Shown: piece by piece, positions 17,850 through 27,778 of the stretch
Position numbering within the stretch: position 1 is the stretch's first letter
How the letters are laid out: each line of letters opens with the position of its first letter
Assembly: GCF_027947575.1 (NCBI RefSeq)
Contig: NZ_CP116256.1
Coordinates: 372,001 to 436,000, forward strand
Source: Streptomyces rubrogriseus
GTDB taxonomy: Bacteria > Actinomycetota > Actinomycetes > Streptomycetales > Streptomycetaceae
Direction of reading: 5' to 3'
Length of the DNA stretch: 64,000 bases
Translations under genes and position numbers: made by a program
Notes under the pieces: model-generated
Seen by the model: only the letters and a program-made list of their open reading frames with translations
What the model was told of the DNA's origin: nothing
The model's database searches: none

Positions 17850-19094
17850 ATGCCACGTGGACGTCACCGCCATTCCCCGCCTCTGCACAGGCTGCTTCCT
17901 CCGTCGGCGATCGCAGGTGTTTCGGTCGTCTGCGCCCTCGGGCCCTGGTTGTTCAGCGAGACCATGATCCTTCGCGTGCTGGCCGCGGCAGCCGCGGTGA
18001 CGGCCGTGGTCGGCGCGGTCGTCATGCGGCACTGGGACGCGCAGGCGGGCCGGCAGGTCGCCGACCTCACCCGCGCGCGTGCGAGCGACGAGTGGCGCTT
18101 CGAGGAACGGGTCGCCGAACTGGAGTCCGACCTGGAGGAGTCGCGCGAGCTGCGGCAGAAGCTGGAGCACCGGCTGCGGGCCAAGCGCACCGAGCTGGCG
18201 GGGCTGCGCAACGAGCACGCCTCGCTGCTGCGGCGCTACGCCACGGCGGAGACCGAGCGCGCCAGCGCGCTGGAGGGCCGCCGGCTGCTGGAGATAGAGG
18301 CCGCGCCGCAGGCACCCGCGCTGCCGGCGGCCCGCACCGCTCCGGCAGAGGAGGCGCCGGTGCAGGAGGCGCGGGAGCAGGAAACGTCCGGGGCGGATGC
18401 CGCGGTCGAAGAGGGCGCCCTTCCTGCGGTCTTCTCGCCCGAGGGTTCCCGGCTGTTCCTGCGCGCCAACGCGGCCCTGGCCCGCTTCGGCGGCGACGTG
18501 CCCGCCGGTCCGGACGGTGGCGACCGGGCTGCGGCCTCCGAGGTCCCGGACGGCTCCGGTGGTGACGACGACGGGGACGGCGGCGGCGAGGGCGTGCCCG
18601 CGACCGAGGCGGGGCCGGAGGACGAGGCGCAGGGGCAGCCCGAGGCGGCCGACGGCCATGAGCGCACCGCCGCCGCCTCCCCGACCACGACGTCCGACGA
18701 GCGGCCCGCGCAGCCCACCCAGTCCGCCCAGCCCACGCAGCCCACCCGGCGGGCCGACGGGCACTTCACGGTGCCGACCGCGGTGGCCGTCGTACCGGCC
18801 GCCCCGGCGCGGCGTCCGGTGGTCGAGGGCGGCTTCGACTTCTTCGGCAGCAAGCCCGTCGAAAACGCGGCGGGCGCGGCGGGCGCGTCCGACGCCGCTC
18901 TGGAGACCGTCCAGAACGAGGACCTCGCCGACGTGGTCGGCCAGGAGGCGCTCGCCCTGCACAAGGCCGAGGCCGAGGTCTCCTTCAAGCAGGCCGGTGA
19001 GGAGTCCCGGGGCGTGGGCCAGGTGATCGACCTGACGGCCCACGACGAGACCGAGCAGATCGACGTACAGGGGCTGCGCAGCGCGGTCTCCTGA
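17850..19094 (+). CDS. Coiled-coil membrane protein with long disordered acidic region
   Basis: A 414-residue protein of unknown function. Two hydrophobic segments at ~20-35 and ~41-59 are followed by a charged coiled coil, at ~65-140 ([20 protein letters not shown] and onward). A long Ala/Glu/Pro/Gly-rich region comes next. It ends in a short ordered part with a GGFDFFG motif and a helix ending [18 protein letters not shown]. The layout suggests a membrane-tethered structural or scaffold protein; I cannot name a family. ATG 17850 lacks a ribosome binding site. The preceding 136 bp contain no gene and presumably carry the promoter. It ends at a hairpin shared with the convergent PH-domain operon. 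Confidence 0.7.
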   Translation: MPRGRHRHSPPLHRLLPPSAIAGVSVVCALGPWLFSETMILRVLAAAAAVTAVVGAVVMRHWDAQAGRQVADLTRARASDEWRFEERVAELESDLEESRELRQKLEHRLRAKRTELAGLRNEHASLLRRYATAETERASALEGRRLLEIEAAPQAPALPAARTAPAEEAPVQEAREQETSGADAAVEEGALPAVFSPEGSRLFLRANAALARFGGDVPAGPDGGDRAAASEVPDGSGGDDDGDGGGEGVPATEAGPEDEAQGQPEAADGHERTAAASPTTTSDERPAQPTQSAQPTQPTRRADGHFTVPTAVAVVPAAPARRPVVEGGFDFFGSKPVENAAGAAGASDAALETVQNEDLADVVGQEALALHKAEAEVSFKQAGEESRGVGQVIDLTAHDETEQIDVQGLRSAVS

Positions 19095-19116
19095 CCCGCG
19101 GCCCCCTGGCCGCGGG
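19095..19116. terminator. Bidirectional hairpin between convergent genes
   Basis: Perfect 9-bp stem cccgcggcc/ggccgcggg with loop CCCT, one base after the stop of the + strand coiled-coil gene and 8 bp from the stop of the convergent PH-domain gene. Confidence 0.7.
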
Positions 19117-19123
19117 CTCGGGC

Positions 19124-20890
19124 TCAGGCCATCCAGCGGTCCGGCGGGGCGTCCCGGCGGCCGGTCCTGGACCGTTCCGCCTGGCTCCGCAGCAGCTCCG
19201 CGGCCTCTTCGGCGTCGCGCAGGCGGGCGGTCACGGTCTTGTTCGCCCCCGTGTCCACGTGGACGTCGGCCAGCCGCAGGGCGCGGCGCCAGGGGCCCTG
19301 CGTCAGGCGGACGCTCTGGACCTTGGCGTGCGGCACGAGCGCCAGGCTGCGGCGCAGCAGGCCGTACCGGGCGGCGAAGACCGCGTCGGTGACGGCGAGC
19401 CCGTGGCCGCGCCACCACAGCGGTCGGCAGCGTGCGGCCCGGCGCGGCGGGCGCGTCAGCTCCGGTCCGGGCGGCACGCTCACCCCGGGCAGTACGCGCG
19501 CGACGACCGACTCGGCGATCTCGCGCGGGGCGACCGGCAGGAGCACGGAGTTCGACGACCCGGCCACGTCCAGCTCGACCCGTACCCAGCGGCGGCGCCG
19601 CCACAGCAGCGGTTCCACGAGGCGCACGGTCTGCACCCGGCCCGGCGGTACCGTCTCGTGGGCGCGGTCGAGCAGGCCGTGGTCGATGCGGAGCCCGTCC
19701 GGGGACTCGGCCACCGTCCAGTCGTACTCCCCGACGAACCGGCCGGCGCTGCTCGCGCCCGCGGCGCCCACCAGCGGCAGGGCGGTCGCCAGCACCGTCC
19801 ACAGGTTGTGGGTGGCCAGCCACAGCAGCGTCGGTACGACGGCGGCGGCGAGCAGTGTGCCCCAGGTCGCGCCGGTCAGCAGGAGGGAGACGGCGAGGAC
19901 GCCGGGCGGCACCCGCAGCAGCTGCCGCGCGGGGGCCTCGCCGACCTCGTGCGCGGTCTCGGGCGCGAAGCCCGCCGCGCGCGCGAGCAGCTCGGCCCGC
20001 AGTGCCCGCGCCTCGCCGGCGCCGAGGAAGGCCAGCTCGTCCTTCTTGCCGGTGCCTATGACGTCGAGCTTGAGCTTGGCGACCCCCGCGACCCGGGCCA
20101 GCAGGGGCTGGGTGACGTCGATCGCCTGGATGCGTTCGAGGCGGATGTGCGCGGTACGCCGGAACAGCAGGCCGGTGCGGATCCGCAGCTCGGTGTCGGT
20201 CACCGCGTAGTGGGTGAACCACCAGGTGAGGAAGCCGTACAGGGCGGCGGCCGGGATCAGTACGGCGAGGCCGATCAGCAGGTGGGTCGTGGTCAGCCGG
20301 GTCAGCTGGCGCTGCGCCTGGTCGGGATCGTGCACGGCCCACCCGACGAGCACCGCGACCGGCGCCCACGCCCGCCGCAGGGGCGTGACGGGGTGCAGGC
20401 GCCGCTCCACGACCTCGCCGCCCCGGCCGCGGCTCGCGGCGTCCCCCTTCGCCGGTGTCCCGTCGGCACCCGCGCCGGGGCCGCCGCGGTCGGGGCCGGT
20501 GGCTTCGGACGCGGCGTCCGCGGCGTGCTCCGAGGGCTCGGCGTGCTCCGAGGGTTCGGTGTGCTTCGAGGGTTCGGCGTGCTCCGAGGGCTCGGCGGTG
20601 TCGTCGTGGCTCGCCTTCCTCGGAGGGCTGTCCTCGTGTCGGTCGGGGTCGGTCCGGCCGGGTTCGCTCGCGCTGTTCGTCGGCGTCCTGGTGGTGCCGG
20701 GGGTCTCGGGGGCGGGGGCTGCCGCGTGTGCCGAGGGGTCGGCGGTTTCGTGTTCCGGGTTCCGCGAGGGGGCGTTCCAGGTTCGGTCGGGGGGCGCCGG
20801 GCCGGGCTCGCCCATGTACTCCGCGGTGCCGTCCGCGCGCCCGGCCGTACCGCCCTCGGTCGCGCCACTCCCCGTCCCGGACCCGGTCAC
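19124..20890 (-). CDS. Bacterial PH-domain (YdbT-like) membrane protein
   Basis: A 588-residue protein of the bPH2/DUF304 family with two or three PH-like domains separated by membrane helices. The first domain starts around [29 protein letters not shown]; others are visible at [19 protein letters not shown] and [25 protein letters not shown], each with the characteristic R-IQ/VQ-V pattern. The B. subtilis counterparts YdbS/YdbT affect resistance to antimicrobial peptides; the role here is unknown. The first ~150 residues are disordered and contain a tandem EPSEHA repeat. GTG 20890 overlaps the upstream partner's stop as GTGA, so the two are co-translated. Confidence 0.82.
   Translation of the reverse strand: MTGSGTGSGATEGGTAGRADGTAEYMGEPGPAPPDRTWNAPSRNPEHETADPSAHAAAPAPETPGTTRTPTNSASEPGRTDPDRHEDSPPRKASHDDTAEPSEHAEPSKHTEPSEHAEPSEHAADAASEATGPDRGGPGAGADGTPAKGDAASRGRGGEVVERRLHPVTPLRRAWAPVAVLVGWAVHDPDQAQRQLTRLTTTHLLIGLAVLIPAAALYGFLTWWFTHYAVTDTELRIRTGLLFRRTAHIRLERIQAIDVTQPLLARVAGVAKLKLDVIGTGKKDELAFLGAGEARALRAELLARAAGFAPETAHEVGEAPARQLLRVPPGVLAVSLLLTGATWGTLLAAAVVPTLLWLATHNLWTVLATALPLVGAAGASSAGRFVGEYDWTVAESPDGLRIDHGLLDRAHETVPPGRVQTVRLVEPLLWRRRRWVRVELDVAGSSNSVLLPVAPREIAESVVARVLPGVSVPPGPELTRPPRRAARCRPLWWRGHGLAVTDAVFAARYGLLRRSLALVPHAKVQSVRLTQGPWRRALRLADVHVDTGANKTVTARLRDAEEAAELLRSQAERSRTGRRDAPPDRWMA
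20523..20594 (-). repeat. Four 18-bp tandem repeats inside the PH-domain gene
   Basis: Four slightly diverged copies of an 18-bp unit (GCGTGCTCCGAGGGCTCG on the + strand), coding on the minus strand for repeats of about EPSEHA. The period keeps the frame, so copy number could vary without harming the protein. Confidence 0.8.
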
Positions 20891-21444
20891 AGGCCCGCCG
20901 ATCGGGCCTCGCCCAGCTCGGTGAGGCGGTCGCGGAGGCGTTCCGCCTCGGCCGGGTCGAGGCCGGGGATGGTCGCGTCGGTCGCGGCGGCGGCCGTGTG
21001 CAGCTGCACGCTGGCCAGGCCGAAGTGGCGCTCGACGGGCCCGGAGGTCACCTCGACCAGCTGCATGCGCCCGTACGGGACGACGGTCTCCTCCCGCCAC
21101 AGCACACCCCGGCTGATCAGCAGGTCGTCGGCGCGCTCGGCGTACCGCCAGGAGCGCCAGTTGCGCTCCAGCATCACCCAGCCCCAGGCCGTCAGGGCCA
21201 GCGGCAGGAGGGCCAGGACGGCCCAGCGAGGGTCGAGGAACAGGGCGGGCAGCACGCCGGCGGCGACCGTCAGCAGGCCCAGCCACACCACCAGCAGCAG
21301 GCGGCGCAGACGCAGCAGCCCCGGCGGCAGGCCGGTCCACCCCGGTTCGTCCCGCGGCGCGGCCGACGGGCCCGCCGGAGTCGCCCGCCCGGCCGCCCGC
21401 GCCGTCCCCGCCGTGCCCGCGTCGTCCGGGCTCCCCGTCTCCAT
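20887..21444 (-). CDS. Bacterial PH-domain (YdbS-like) membrane protein
   Basis: A 185-residue partner of the larger PH-domain protein downstream. Two hydrophobic segments (about 48-64 and 70-88) precede one bPH2 domain, with [19 protein letters not shown] and [19 protein letters not shown]. The ydbS-ydbT pairing is known from many Gram-positive bacteria, and the two presumably form one membrane complex. ATG 21444 has no Shine-Dalgarno sequence; TACGCT eight bases upstream fits a leaderless transcript. It is divergent from nuoD2, with only about 30 bp between the starts, so their promoters must overlap. Confidence 0.82.
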   Translation of the reverse strand: METGSPDDAGTAGTARAAGRATPAGPSAAPRDEPGWTGLPPGLLRLRRLLLVVWLGLLTVAAGVLPALFLDPRWAVLALLPLALTAWGWVMLERNWRSWRYAERADDLLISRGVLWREETVVPYGRMQLVEVTSGPVERHFGLASVQLHTAAAATDATIPGLDPAEAERLRDRLTELGEARSAGL

Positions 21445-21475
21445 GGGGCCAGCGTACGTAGGGGAGACTGTGTTC

Positions 21476-22627
21476 ATGACTCCTACGACGGAGACCACGG
21501 TCGGAATCGGCGGTGCCGCGGAGAGCACCGACATGGTGCTCAACATCGGGCCCCAGCACCCGTCCACCCACGGCGTGCTGCGGCTCAAGCTGGTTCTGGA
21601 CGGCGAGCGCATCACGAGCGCGGAGCCGGTGATCGGCTACATGCACCGCGGCGCGGAGAAGCTGTTCGAGGCCCGTGACTACCGTCAGATCATCATGCTC
21701 GCCAACCGCCACGACTGGCTGTCGGCGTTCTCCAACGAGCTGGGCGTCGTCCTCGCCGTCGAGCGGATGCTCGGCATGGAGGTCCCCACGCGCGCGGTGT
21801 GGACGCGGACACTGCTCGCCGAGCTGAACCGGGTGCTGAACCATCTGATGTTCCTCGGGTCGTATCCGCTGGAGCTGGGCGGCATCACCCCGGTCTTCTA
21901 CGCCTTCCGGGAGCGGGAGGTCCTCCAGAACGTGATGGAGGAGGTCTCCGGCGGGCGCATGCACTACATGTTCAACCGCGTCGGCGGTCTCAAGGAGGAC
22001 CTCCCGGCGGGCTGGACCACGCGCGCGCGTGGCGCCGTCGCCGCCGTCCGCTCGCGCATGGACGTCTTCGACGACCTGGTGCTCGGCAACGAGATCTTCC
22101 GGGGGCGTACCCGGGGCGTGGGCGCCCTGTCCGCCGAGGCCGTGCACGCCTACGGCGTCAGCGGGCCCATCGCGCGCGCCTCCGGCGTCGACTTCGACCT
22201 GCGCCGCGACGAGCCGTACCTCGCCTACGGCGAACTCCAGGACACGCTGAAGGTGGTCACCCGGACCGACGGGGACTGCCTGGCCCGCTTCGAGGTCCTG
22301 CTGGAGCAGACGCACAACGCCCTCGACCTCGCCGACGCCTGCCTGGACCGCCTGGCGGAGCTGGCGCCGGGGCCGGTGAACCAGCGGCTCCCGAAGGTGC
22401 TGAAGGCGCCCGAGGGCCACACGTACGCCTGGACCGAGAACCCGCTCGGCATCAACGGGTACTACCTGGTCAGCAAGGGTGAGAAGACCCCGTACCGGCT
22501 GAAGCTGCGCTCGGCGTCGTACAACAACATCCAGGCGCTCGCCGAGCTGCTGCCCGGGACGCTGGTCGCGGACATGGTGGCGATCCTGGGGTCACTGTTC
22601 TTCGTGGTCGGCGACATCGACAAGTAG
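21476..22627 (+). CDS. nuoD2: Isolated NADH-quinone oxidoreductase subunit D (NuoD2)
   Basis: Homologue of the 49-kDa subunit of respiratory complex I, which with NuoB forms the quinone-binding cavity. Family motifs are [27 protein letters not shown] (Arg58), [16 protein letters not shown] and the C-terminal pattern ending VVGDIDK. At 383 residues it is shorter than typical NuoD (about 400-440) because of a short N-terminus. No other nuo gene is nearby, so this is a second copy outside the main nuo operon. ATG 21476 has GGGGAG nine bases upstream. The gene's 3' end overlaps that of the convergent MidA-type methyltransferase by 36 bp. It may be an alternative subunit or part of a small complex with another partner. 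Confidence 0.88.
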   Translation: MTPTTETTVGIGGAAESTDMVLNIGPQHPSTHGVLRLKLVLDGERITSAEPVIGYMHRGAEKLFEARDYRQIIMLANRHDWLSAFSNELGVVLAVERMLGMEVPTRAVWTRTLLAELNRVLNHLMFLGSYPLELGGITPVFYAFREREVLQNVMEEVSGGRMHYMFNRVGGLKEDLPAGWTTRARGAVAAVRSRMDVFDDLVLGNEIFRGRTRGVGALSAEAVHAYGVSGPIARASGVDFDLRRDEPYLAYGELQDTLKVVTRTDGDCLARFEVLLEQTHNALDLADACLDRLAELAPGPVNQRLPKVLKAPEGHTYAWTENPLGINGYYLVSKGEKTPYRLKLRSASYNNIQALAELLPGTLVADMVAILGSLFFVVGDIDK

Positions 22628-23679
22628 CGCCCCGGCTTCGACCGGCCCCACCGGCTGGAGCAGCCACCGGAAATCGCCCAGGCCGCCGCGCGCGGTCAGC
22701 TCGGCGGCCTGGGAGGCGCTCGCGAGGGCGCGCACGTACGCCGCCGGGTCGGTGGAGGCCAGCGCGAGCGGGGGGCGTGCGCCGGTGACACCGAGCGCCC
22801 GCAGGATCTCGCGCTGGGGGCGTGTGAGCGCATTCGGGGGCGCGTACTCCGGAGTGCACCTCGCGGTGTGGGCGGCCGCGCACGCGTCCAGTGCCACGTG
22901 TGCGGTGATGTCGCACGACCCGTCCGGCACGGGCTCCGTCTCCCGGCCCTCACGGAAGCCCGTGAGCGTCCCGAACGGCGGGCGGGCGGCCGCGGTGTGC
23001 GCGTAGTCGGCGGCCACCGCCAGCCCGGCGTCCAGCGCCGCCACGGCCGACGCCCAGGCCTCGTCGCGGGGAGCCCGATCTCCGCGCGCCGCCCCTCCTC
23101 GGCGGGCAGCGGCCACCACCGGGCCAGCCACTCGGCCTCCGCCCCGGCCACCGGCTCGCCGAGCCGCTCGGCCCCGTCGCCCCGTACGAGCACCCGGCGC
23201 GCCACGCCCGCGGCGTCCACCTGCGCCACGTCCACCGGCACGTTGTCCAGCCACTCGTTGGCGAACAGCAGCCCGGTGACGCCGTCCGGCGGCCGAGGCA
23301 GCCACTGGATCCGCCGGTCGAGCCCTGCCGGGCGGGCGGCGACCTCGACGGCGTACGCGCGCGTGCGGGCGGCCACGTCGGCGGGCAGGGCCGCCAGCAC
23401 CCCGGCGACCAGCTCGCCCCGGCCGGCCGCCATGTCCACGAAGTCCAGCACCGCGGGCCGGCCCAGCGCCTCGTCGACCCGGCACAGCAGTCCCGCCACG
23501 GCCCCCGCGAACAGCGGCGACGCGTGCACGGACGTACGGAAGTGCCCGGCCGGGCCCTCGGGCCCCGCGCGGTAGAAGCCCTCCGGTCCGTAGAGCGCCT
23601 CCTGCGTGGCCTCCCGCCAGCCCCGCCATTTCCCGTGCGTCTCGGGAGCCCCTCTGAACCCTGCCGTCCCTGGTGTCAC
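22592..23679 (-). pseudogene. MidA/NDUFAF7-type SAM-dependent methyltransferase, frameshifted
   Basis: The two halves lie in different frames. The N-terminal part (from GTG 23679, [10 protein letters not shown]) carries the DUF185 pattern: [16 protein letters not shown], a SAM-binding [16 protein letters not shown] and the diagnostic [13 protein letters not shown]. It then derails after RRAEIG. The C-terminal part resumes in another frame at [24 protein letters not shown] and runs to the stop at 22592. Adding one G to the run at 23074-23076 (ccc on the + strand) would rejoin them, giving about 360 residues. This is either a real inactivating deletion or a one-base sequence error. The family methylates an Arg of the complex I 49-kDa subunit in mitochondria, and the convergent neighbour is nuoD2. 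Confidence 0.75.
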
Positions 23680-23797
23680 AAGCCCAGGCTAGGGGCACAG
23701 AAGAGCGGTCCCTCCACCTTGCGGAGTATGCGCGGGCGATGCGGATCGGCCCTCCGGTTGACCCCTGCACCTATTCCGCTTCCCTACGCTGGGTTAC

Positions 23798-25003
23798 GTG
23801 CAGCGCCTCTACGACTTCCTCCGCCGACACCCGACCGGTGTCGACTCGTTCTGGGCCTTCGTCGTGCTCGGAATCTCCCTGGTCTCCGCGGCGACCCCGG
23901 GGACGCGGGCGGACGGGACGGACAACCTGGCGCTGATCGTCCCCTTCGTGGTGCTGCTCGGCGTCGTGATCGCGCTGCGCCAGCGGGCGCCGGAGCGGAT
24001 GCTGCTGCTCGCCGTCGTGCTCGGTGTGGGGCAGCTGGTCTTCGACGTCTCGACGATGCCCGCCGACTTCGCCTTCCTGGTGATCATCTACACCGTGGCC
24101 GCGACCGGCGCCCGCTGGGCCTCCCGGACCGCGCTGGCCACCGGCCTGTGCGCGGCGCCCCTGGCTCAGCTGCGCTGGTCCGACAGCGAGCTGGGCATGG
24201 GCACCACCATCGCCGTGACGGTCTTCCAGGCGGTCCCCTTCGCGCTGGCCTGGGTGCTCGGCGACTCCATCCGCACCCGGCGCGCCTACTTCGCGCAGCT
24301 GGAGGAGCGCGCGACCCGGCTGGAGAAGGAGCGCGAGGCACAGGCCAAGGTCGCGGTCGCCGCCGAGCGCGCCCGGATCGCGCGCGAGCTGCACGACGTC
24401 GTCGCGCACAACGTCTCCGTCATGGTGGTGCAGGCCGACGGCGCCGCCTACGTCCTGGACGCGGCGCCCGACCAGGCGAAGAAGGCCCTGGAGACCATCT
24501 CCTCCACCGGCCGGCAGGCGCTCGCCGAGATGCGCCGCCTGCTCGGCGTGCTGCGCACCGGCGAGCACAAGGAGGCCGGGGAGTACGTGCCGCAGCCCGA
24601 CGTCGAGCAGATCGAGGACCTCGTCGAGCAGTGCCGCACCTCCGGGCTGCCGGTCGACTTCAAGATCGAGGGCACCCCCCGGCAACTGCCCAGCGGCGTC
24701 GAGCTGACCGCGTACCGCATCGTGCAGGAGGCGCTGACCAACACGCGCAAGCACGGCGGCGAGAACGCGGGCGCGAGTGTGCGCCTGGTCTACTTCGACG
24801 ACGGTCTCGGGCTGCTCATCGAGGACGACGGCAAGGGCGCCCCGCACGAGCTGTACGAGGAGGGCGGCTTCGACGGCCAGGGCCACGGGCTGATCGGCAT
24901 GCGCGAGCGGATCGGCATGGTCGGCGGAACCCTGGACGCGGGCCCGCGTCCGGGCGGAGGATTCCGCATCAGTGCGCTGCTGCCGCTGAAACCCGCGCCC
25001 TGA
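23798..25003 (+). CDS. NarL-type sensor histidine kinase
   Basis: A 401-residue membrane kinase with about five hydrophobic segments in residues ~18-165. A short coiled coil follows, then a HisKA_3 dimerisation domain with H-box RIARELHDVVAHNVSVM (phospho-acceptor His). The HATPase domain has N-box TAYRIVQEALTNTRKH and G-box DDGKGAPHELYEEGG/GHGLIGMRERIGM. No extracellular sensor domain is visible, so the stimulus is probably sensed within or at the membrane. GTG 23798 is the start. Its response regulator follows 65 bp downstream, making a typical pair. Confidence 0.9.
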   Translation: MQRLYDFLRRHPTGVDSFWAFVVLGISLVSAATPGTRADGTDNLALIVPFVVLLGVVIALRQRAPERMLLLAVVLGVGQLVFDVSTMPADFAFLVIIYTVAATGARWASRTALATGLCAAPLAQLRWSDSELGMGTTIAVTVFQAVPFALAWVLGDSIRTRRAYFAQLEERATRLEKEREAQAKVAVAAERARIARELHDVVAHNVSVMVVQADGAAYVLDAAPDQAKKALETISSTGRQALAEMRRLLGVLRTGEHKEAGEYVPQPDVEQIEDLVEQCRTSGLPVDFKIEGTPRQLPSGVELTAYRIVQEALTNTRKHGGENAGASVRLVYFDDGLGLLIEDDGKGAPHELYEEGGFDGQGHGLIGMRERIGMVGGTLDAGPRPGGGFRISALLPLKPAP

Positions 25004-25068
25004 CCACCGCGCCCCCACGCACGTACCGCATTGACACCTGTAAGGAAGCGAAGGAAGAAGAGGCCCCG

Positions 25069-25743
25069 ATGGCGATCCGCGTGATGCTCGTCGACGACCA
25101 GGTGCTGCTGCGCACCGGGTTCCGGATGGTGCTGGCGGCCCAGCCGGACATGGAGGTCGTCGCGGAGGCGGGCGACGGCGTCGAGGCGCTCCAGGTGCTG
25201 CGCTCGACCGCCGTGGACGTCGTCCTGATGGACGTCCGCATGCCCAAGCTCGACGGCGTGGAGACCACCAGCCGCATCTGCGTGGACCCGAACGCGCCGA
25301 AGGTGCTGATCCTGACCACCTTCGACCTCGACGAGTACGCGTTCTCGGCGCTGAAGGCGGGCGCCTCCGGCTTCATGCTCAAGGACGTGCCGCCCGGCGA
25401 GCTGCTCGCCGCGATCCGCTCCGTGCACAGCGGCGACGCGGTGGTGGCCCCCTCCACCACCCGGCGGCTGCTGGACCGGTTCGCGCCGATGCTGCCCGCC
25501 ACCGGGCAGGAGCCCCGGCAGAAGGAGCTCCAGCGGCTCACCGAGCGGGAGCGCGAGGTGATGGTGCTGGTGGCGCAGGGCATGTCCAACGGCGAGATCG
25601 CGGCGCGGCTCGTGCTGTCCGAGGCGACGGTGAAGACCCATGTGGGCCGCATCCTGACCAAGCTGGGCCTGCGCGACCGCGTGCAGGTGGTGGTCCTCGC
25701 CTACGAGACGGGGCTGGTGCGGGCCGGCGGCGGACAGGGCTGA
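25069..25743 (+). CDS. NarL/LuxR-type response regulator
   Basis: Partner of the upstream kinase, 224 residues. The receiver domain begins IRVMLVDDQVLLRTGF (acidic pocket), with the phospho-acceptor Asp in DVVLMDVRMPKLDGVE, a Thr in ILTTFDLDEY and a Lys in FMLKDVPPGEL. The C-terminal LuxR-type helix-turn-helix is LTEREREVMVLVAQGMSNGEIA with SEATVKTHVGRIL. ATG 25069 has AAGAGG six bases upstream. Targets are unknown. The kinase ends 65 bp upstream and both genes run in the same direction, so co-transcription is likely. Confidence 0.92.
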   Translation: MAIRVMLVDDQVLLRTGFRMVLAAQPDMEVVAEAGDGVEALQVLRSTAVDVVLMDVRMPKLDGVETTSRICVDPNAPKVLILTTFDLDEYAFSALKAGASGFMLKDVPPGELLAAIRSVHSGDAVVAPSTTRRLLDRFAPMLPATGQEPRQKELQRLTEREREVMVLVAQGMSNGEIAARLVLSEATVKTHVGRILTKLGLRDRVQVVVLAYETGLVRAGGGQG

Positions 25744-25795
25744 CGGACCTGTGCGGAGGGCTCCGCGTCGGACCGCTCGTCGGTAGGGTCTGCGC

Positions 25796-26472
25796 ATGCT
25801 CCTGTGGATCAACGGCCCCTTTGGGGGCGGCAATCCATCCAGTCGCTGCCTGCGCACGAGATACGGCGCAGACTCCCCGGCAGCGTCGTCTGCGACCCCG
25901 AGCACGCGGGCTTCGGGCTGCGCCGCATGCTGCCGCCCGAGCTGCGGGAGGCCCGCGGCCGGAGGCCGCTGATCGACAACTTCCAGGACCTGGTCTCCTG
26001 GCGGCAGGGCGTCGTGGAGGTGCTGGACCTGGCCCTCACCAAGCACGACGGCGTGGTGATCGCGCCCATGACCGTCACCGACCCCGGGTACTTCGCCGAG
26101 ACCGTCGGCAGGCTGCGCGAACTGGGCCACGACGTCCACCACTTCAGTCTCCTCGCCGAACGCGAGACCGTCCTGCGACGGCTGCGCGAACGCGGCCCCG
26201 GGCACGCCCTGCGGTACGTGACGGGGAGGACGGGGCAGGCTGGCGGGCCGCGTCGGGAGAGCTGGGCGGTGCGACAGCTCGACCACTGCCTGGAGCGGCT
26301 GGCCGAGCCGGAGTTCGCCGAGCACCTGTGGACGGACCACACGACCGTCCCGAAGACCGCCGACCGGATCGCCGTCCTCGCGGGGCTCACCCTGAAACCC
26401 AACAACGAGGGCGCCCTGCGCACCCGGATGCGGCAGGCGGGGGTCGGGATCCGGCACATCCGGGTCGACTGA
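25796..26472 (+). pseudogene. TmrB-like ATP-binding protein, P-loop destroyed by frameshift
   Basis: The 5' end reads MLLWINGPFGGG from ATG 25796, then NPSSRC, and stops at 25970-25972. From about 25840 a second frame carries the rest of the protein: HEIRRRLPGSVVCDPEHAGF, HDVHHFSLLAERETVLRRL, ESWAVRQLDHCLERL, ending RHIRVD. Together they match B. subtilis TmrB (tunicamycin resistance, P-loop protein) in order and length. About eight extra bases and altered sequence between GGCGGC (ending near 25830) and GCGCACGAG replace the expected GGGKTQTA Walker A. Without the P-loop Lys the product should be inactive. A shorter frame starting at 25804 lacks the P-loop entirely. Confidence 0.75.
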
Positions 26473-26490
26473 CCGGCCGGCCCGCAGCCC

Positions 26491-26511
26491 CCCCCCGCGA
26501 CGCCAGGGGGG
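26491..26511. terminator. G/C hairpin between convergent genes
   Basis: CCCCCC (26491-26496) and GGGGGG (26506-26511) with loop GCGACGCCA. It lies between the stops of the tmrB-like remnant and the ArsR-type gene. The stem is short and has no T-run. Confidence 0.45.
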
Positions 26512-26513
26512 CG

Positions 26514-27620
26514 CTAGCGCAGTATCCCCTCCAGGAAGTCGCTGCCCAGCCGGGCCACCACCGTGACGTCCAGCTGGTGCAGGACGTACCGGCCGCGGCG
26601 GCGGGTGGTGACCAGTCCGGCCTTCTTCAGCACGCCCAGGTGCCGGGATATCTCGGGCGCCGTCATCCCGTGCACCTGCGCCAGCTCGCCCGTGGTGTAC
26701 GCACTGCGGGCCAGGTACCGGCAGATCCGCATCCGGACGGGGTGGGACAGCGCCGTCATCCGCATCGTGAGCTGCTCGACCGAGGGCGGTGAGGCCAGCT
26801 CGGGGGAGCCGACCGGGTAGTGCAGCACCGGCTGCCAGTCGTGCCGGTGCAGGACCATCAGGTGCGGCCAGCCCAGGCTCGTCGGGACCAGCAGCAGGCC
26901 GCCGTCCGCCGTCGCGGAACGGCCGTCGCCGAGCTTGTCGACGGTGATCCGGGCGGCGCCCTCGTCCAGGGTCACCGCCGGGGACACGGCGGCCAGGGCC
27001 TCGGCGAGGCCCTTGTGGCGCAGCAGGTCCGTCTTGCGGCGGGCGTCGGCCGCGAGCTGGTGGCGCAGCCGGGACCAGGCCTCGGCGAAGAACGCCTCGT
27101 CGCAGTCCCGGGCGAACTGCCGCAGCCAGTCCCGGATCCGCGGCGGATCGGCCAGCAGCCGCTCGCTGAAGCGCAGCTGCTGCGGTCCCCGCGCGGCGGC
27201 CAGGTCCAGCGCGCGCCGGCGCACCTCGGAGTCGTCGAGCGCCGAGACCCCGCCGGTGCTGTACGGCAGCGCGCAGGTGAACTCCAGGGCCGCGTCGACG
27301 AACTGCTCGTCGGACAGCTTGTCGAGCAGGTCCAGGTCGTCGGCGAGGGTGGCACCGGGCAGGGTGCTGCGGCCCGGCACCCCGGCGAACGGCATGAACA
27401 GGTCCGAGAAGGTCGTCCGCCACAGGAAGTCGGCCTCGCACATCCGGTCCGCCAGGTGCGAGTCGAGCCGGGCGGTCACGCCCGTCACCCAGCCCTGGAG
27501 CCCGGGGTGGTGCCCCGGCTCGGACAGCGCGTGCAGCGCCATACCCAGCTCGGCCAGCGGAGAGGGCACGACGGCGACCCGCTCCGGCCGCAGCCCCGTG
27601 ATGTCGATGCGCACGCTCAT
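26514..27620 (-). CDS. ArsR-type winged-helix regulator with long N-terminal domain
   Basis: A 368-residue transcription factor. Residues ~1-270 form an N-terminal domain of the DUF5937 type (MSVRIDITGLRPERVAVVPS, FLWRTTFSDLF), found in actinobacteria; its ligand is unknown. The C-terminal ~95 residues are an ArsR winged helix: LSHPVRMRICRYLARSAYTT, the recognition helix MTAPEISRHLGVLKKAGLV and wing TTRRRGRYVLHQLD. No metal-binding Cys cluster is present, so it is probably not a metal sensor. ATG 27620 is used; an ATG five codons upstream is possible. It is divergent from a small gene at 27779, the natural candidate for regulation. Confidence 0.85.
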   Translation of the reverse strand: MSVRIDITGLRPERVAVVPSPLAELGMALHALSEPGHHPGLQGWVTGVTARLDSHLADRMCEADFLWRTTFSDLFMPFAGVPGRSTLPGATLADDLDLLDKLSDEQFVDAALEFTCALPYSTGGVSALDDSEVRRRALDLAAARGPQQLRFSERLLADPPRIRDWLRQFARDCDEAFFAEAWSRLRHQLAADARRKTDLLRHKGLAEALAAVSPAVTLDEGAARITVDKLGDGRSATADGGLLLVPTSLGWPHLMVLHRHDWQPVLHYPVGSPELASPPSVEQLTMRMTALSHPVRMRICRYLARSAYTTGELAQVHGMTAPEISRHLGVLKKAGLVTTRRRGRYVLHQLDVTVVARLGSDFLEGILR

Positions 27621-27778
27621 GCCCCCATGGTGCACGCCGCCACCGACAACGCCGCCGCCGATTGACCGCCGCCGTCAATCGGCGCGACCGCGGGGCGGGG
27701 ACCGGCGCAGGCTGGGGTCGCCGGGGCAACCGCGGAGCCCGTACCCACCTCTACGTCTCCCTGAGAGGGCGATCCGCC

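Noticed and set aside
25804..26472. Intact 222-residue protein starting at ATG 25804
   Set aside because: Its first ~15 residues come from the wrong frame and it lacks the P-loop that defines the family; better read as a broken tmrB-like gene.
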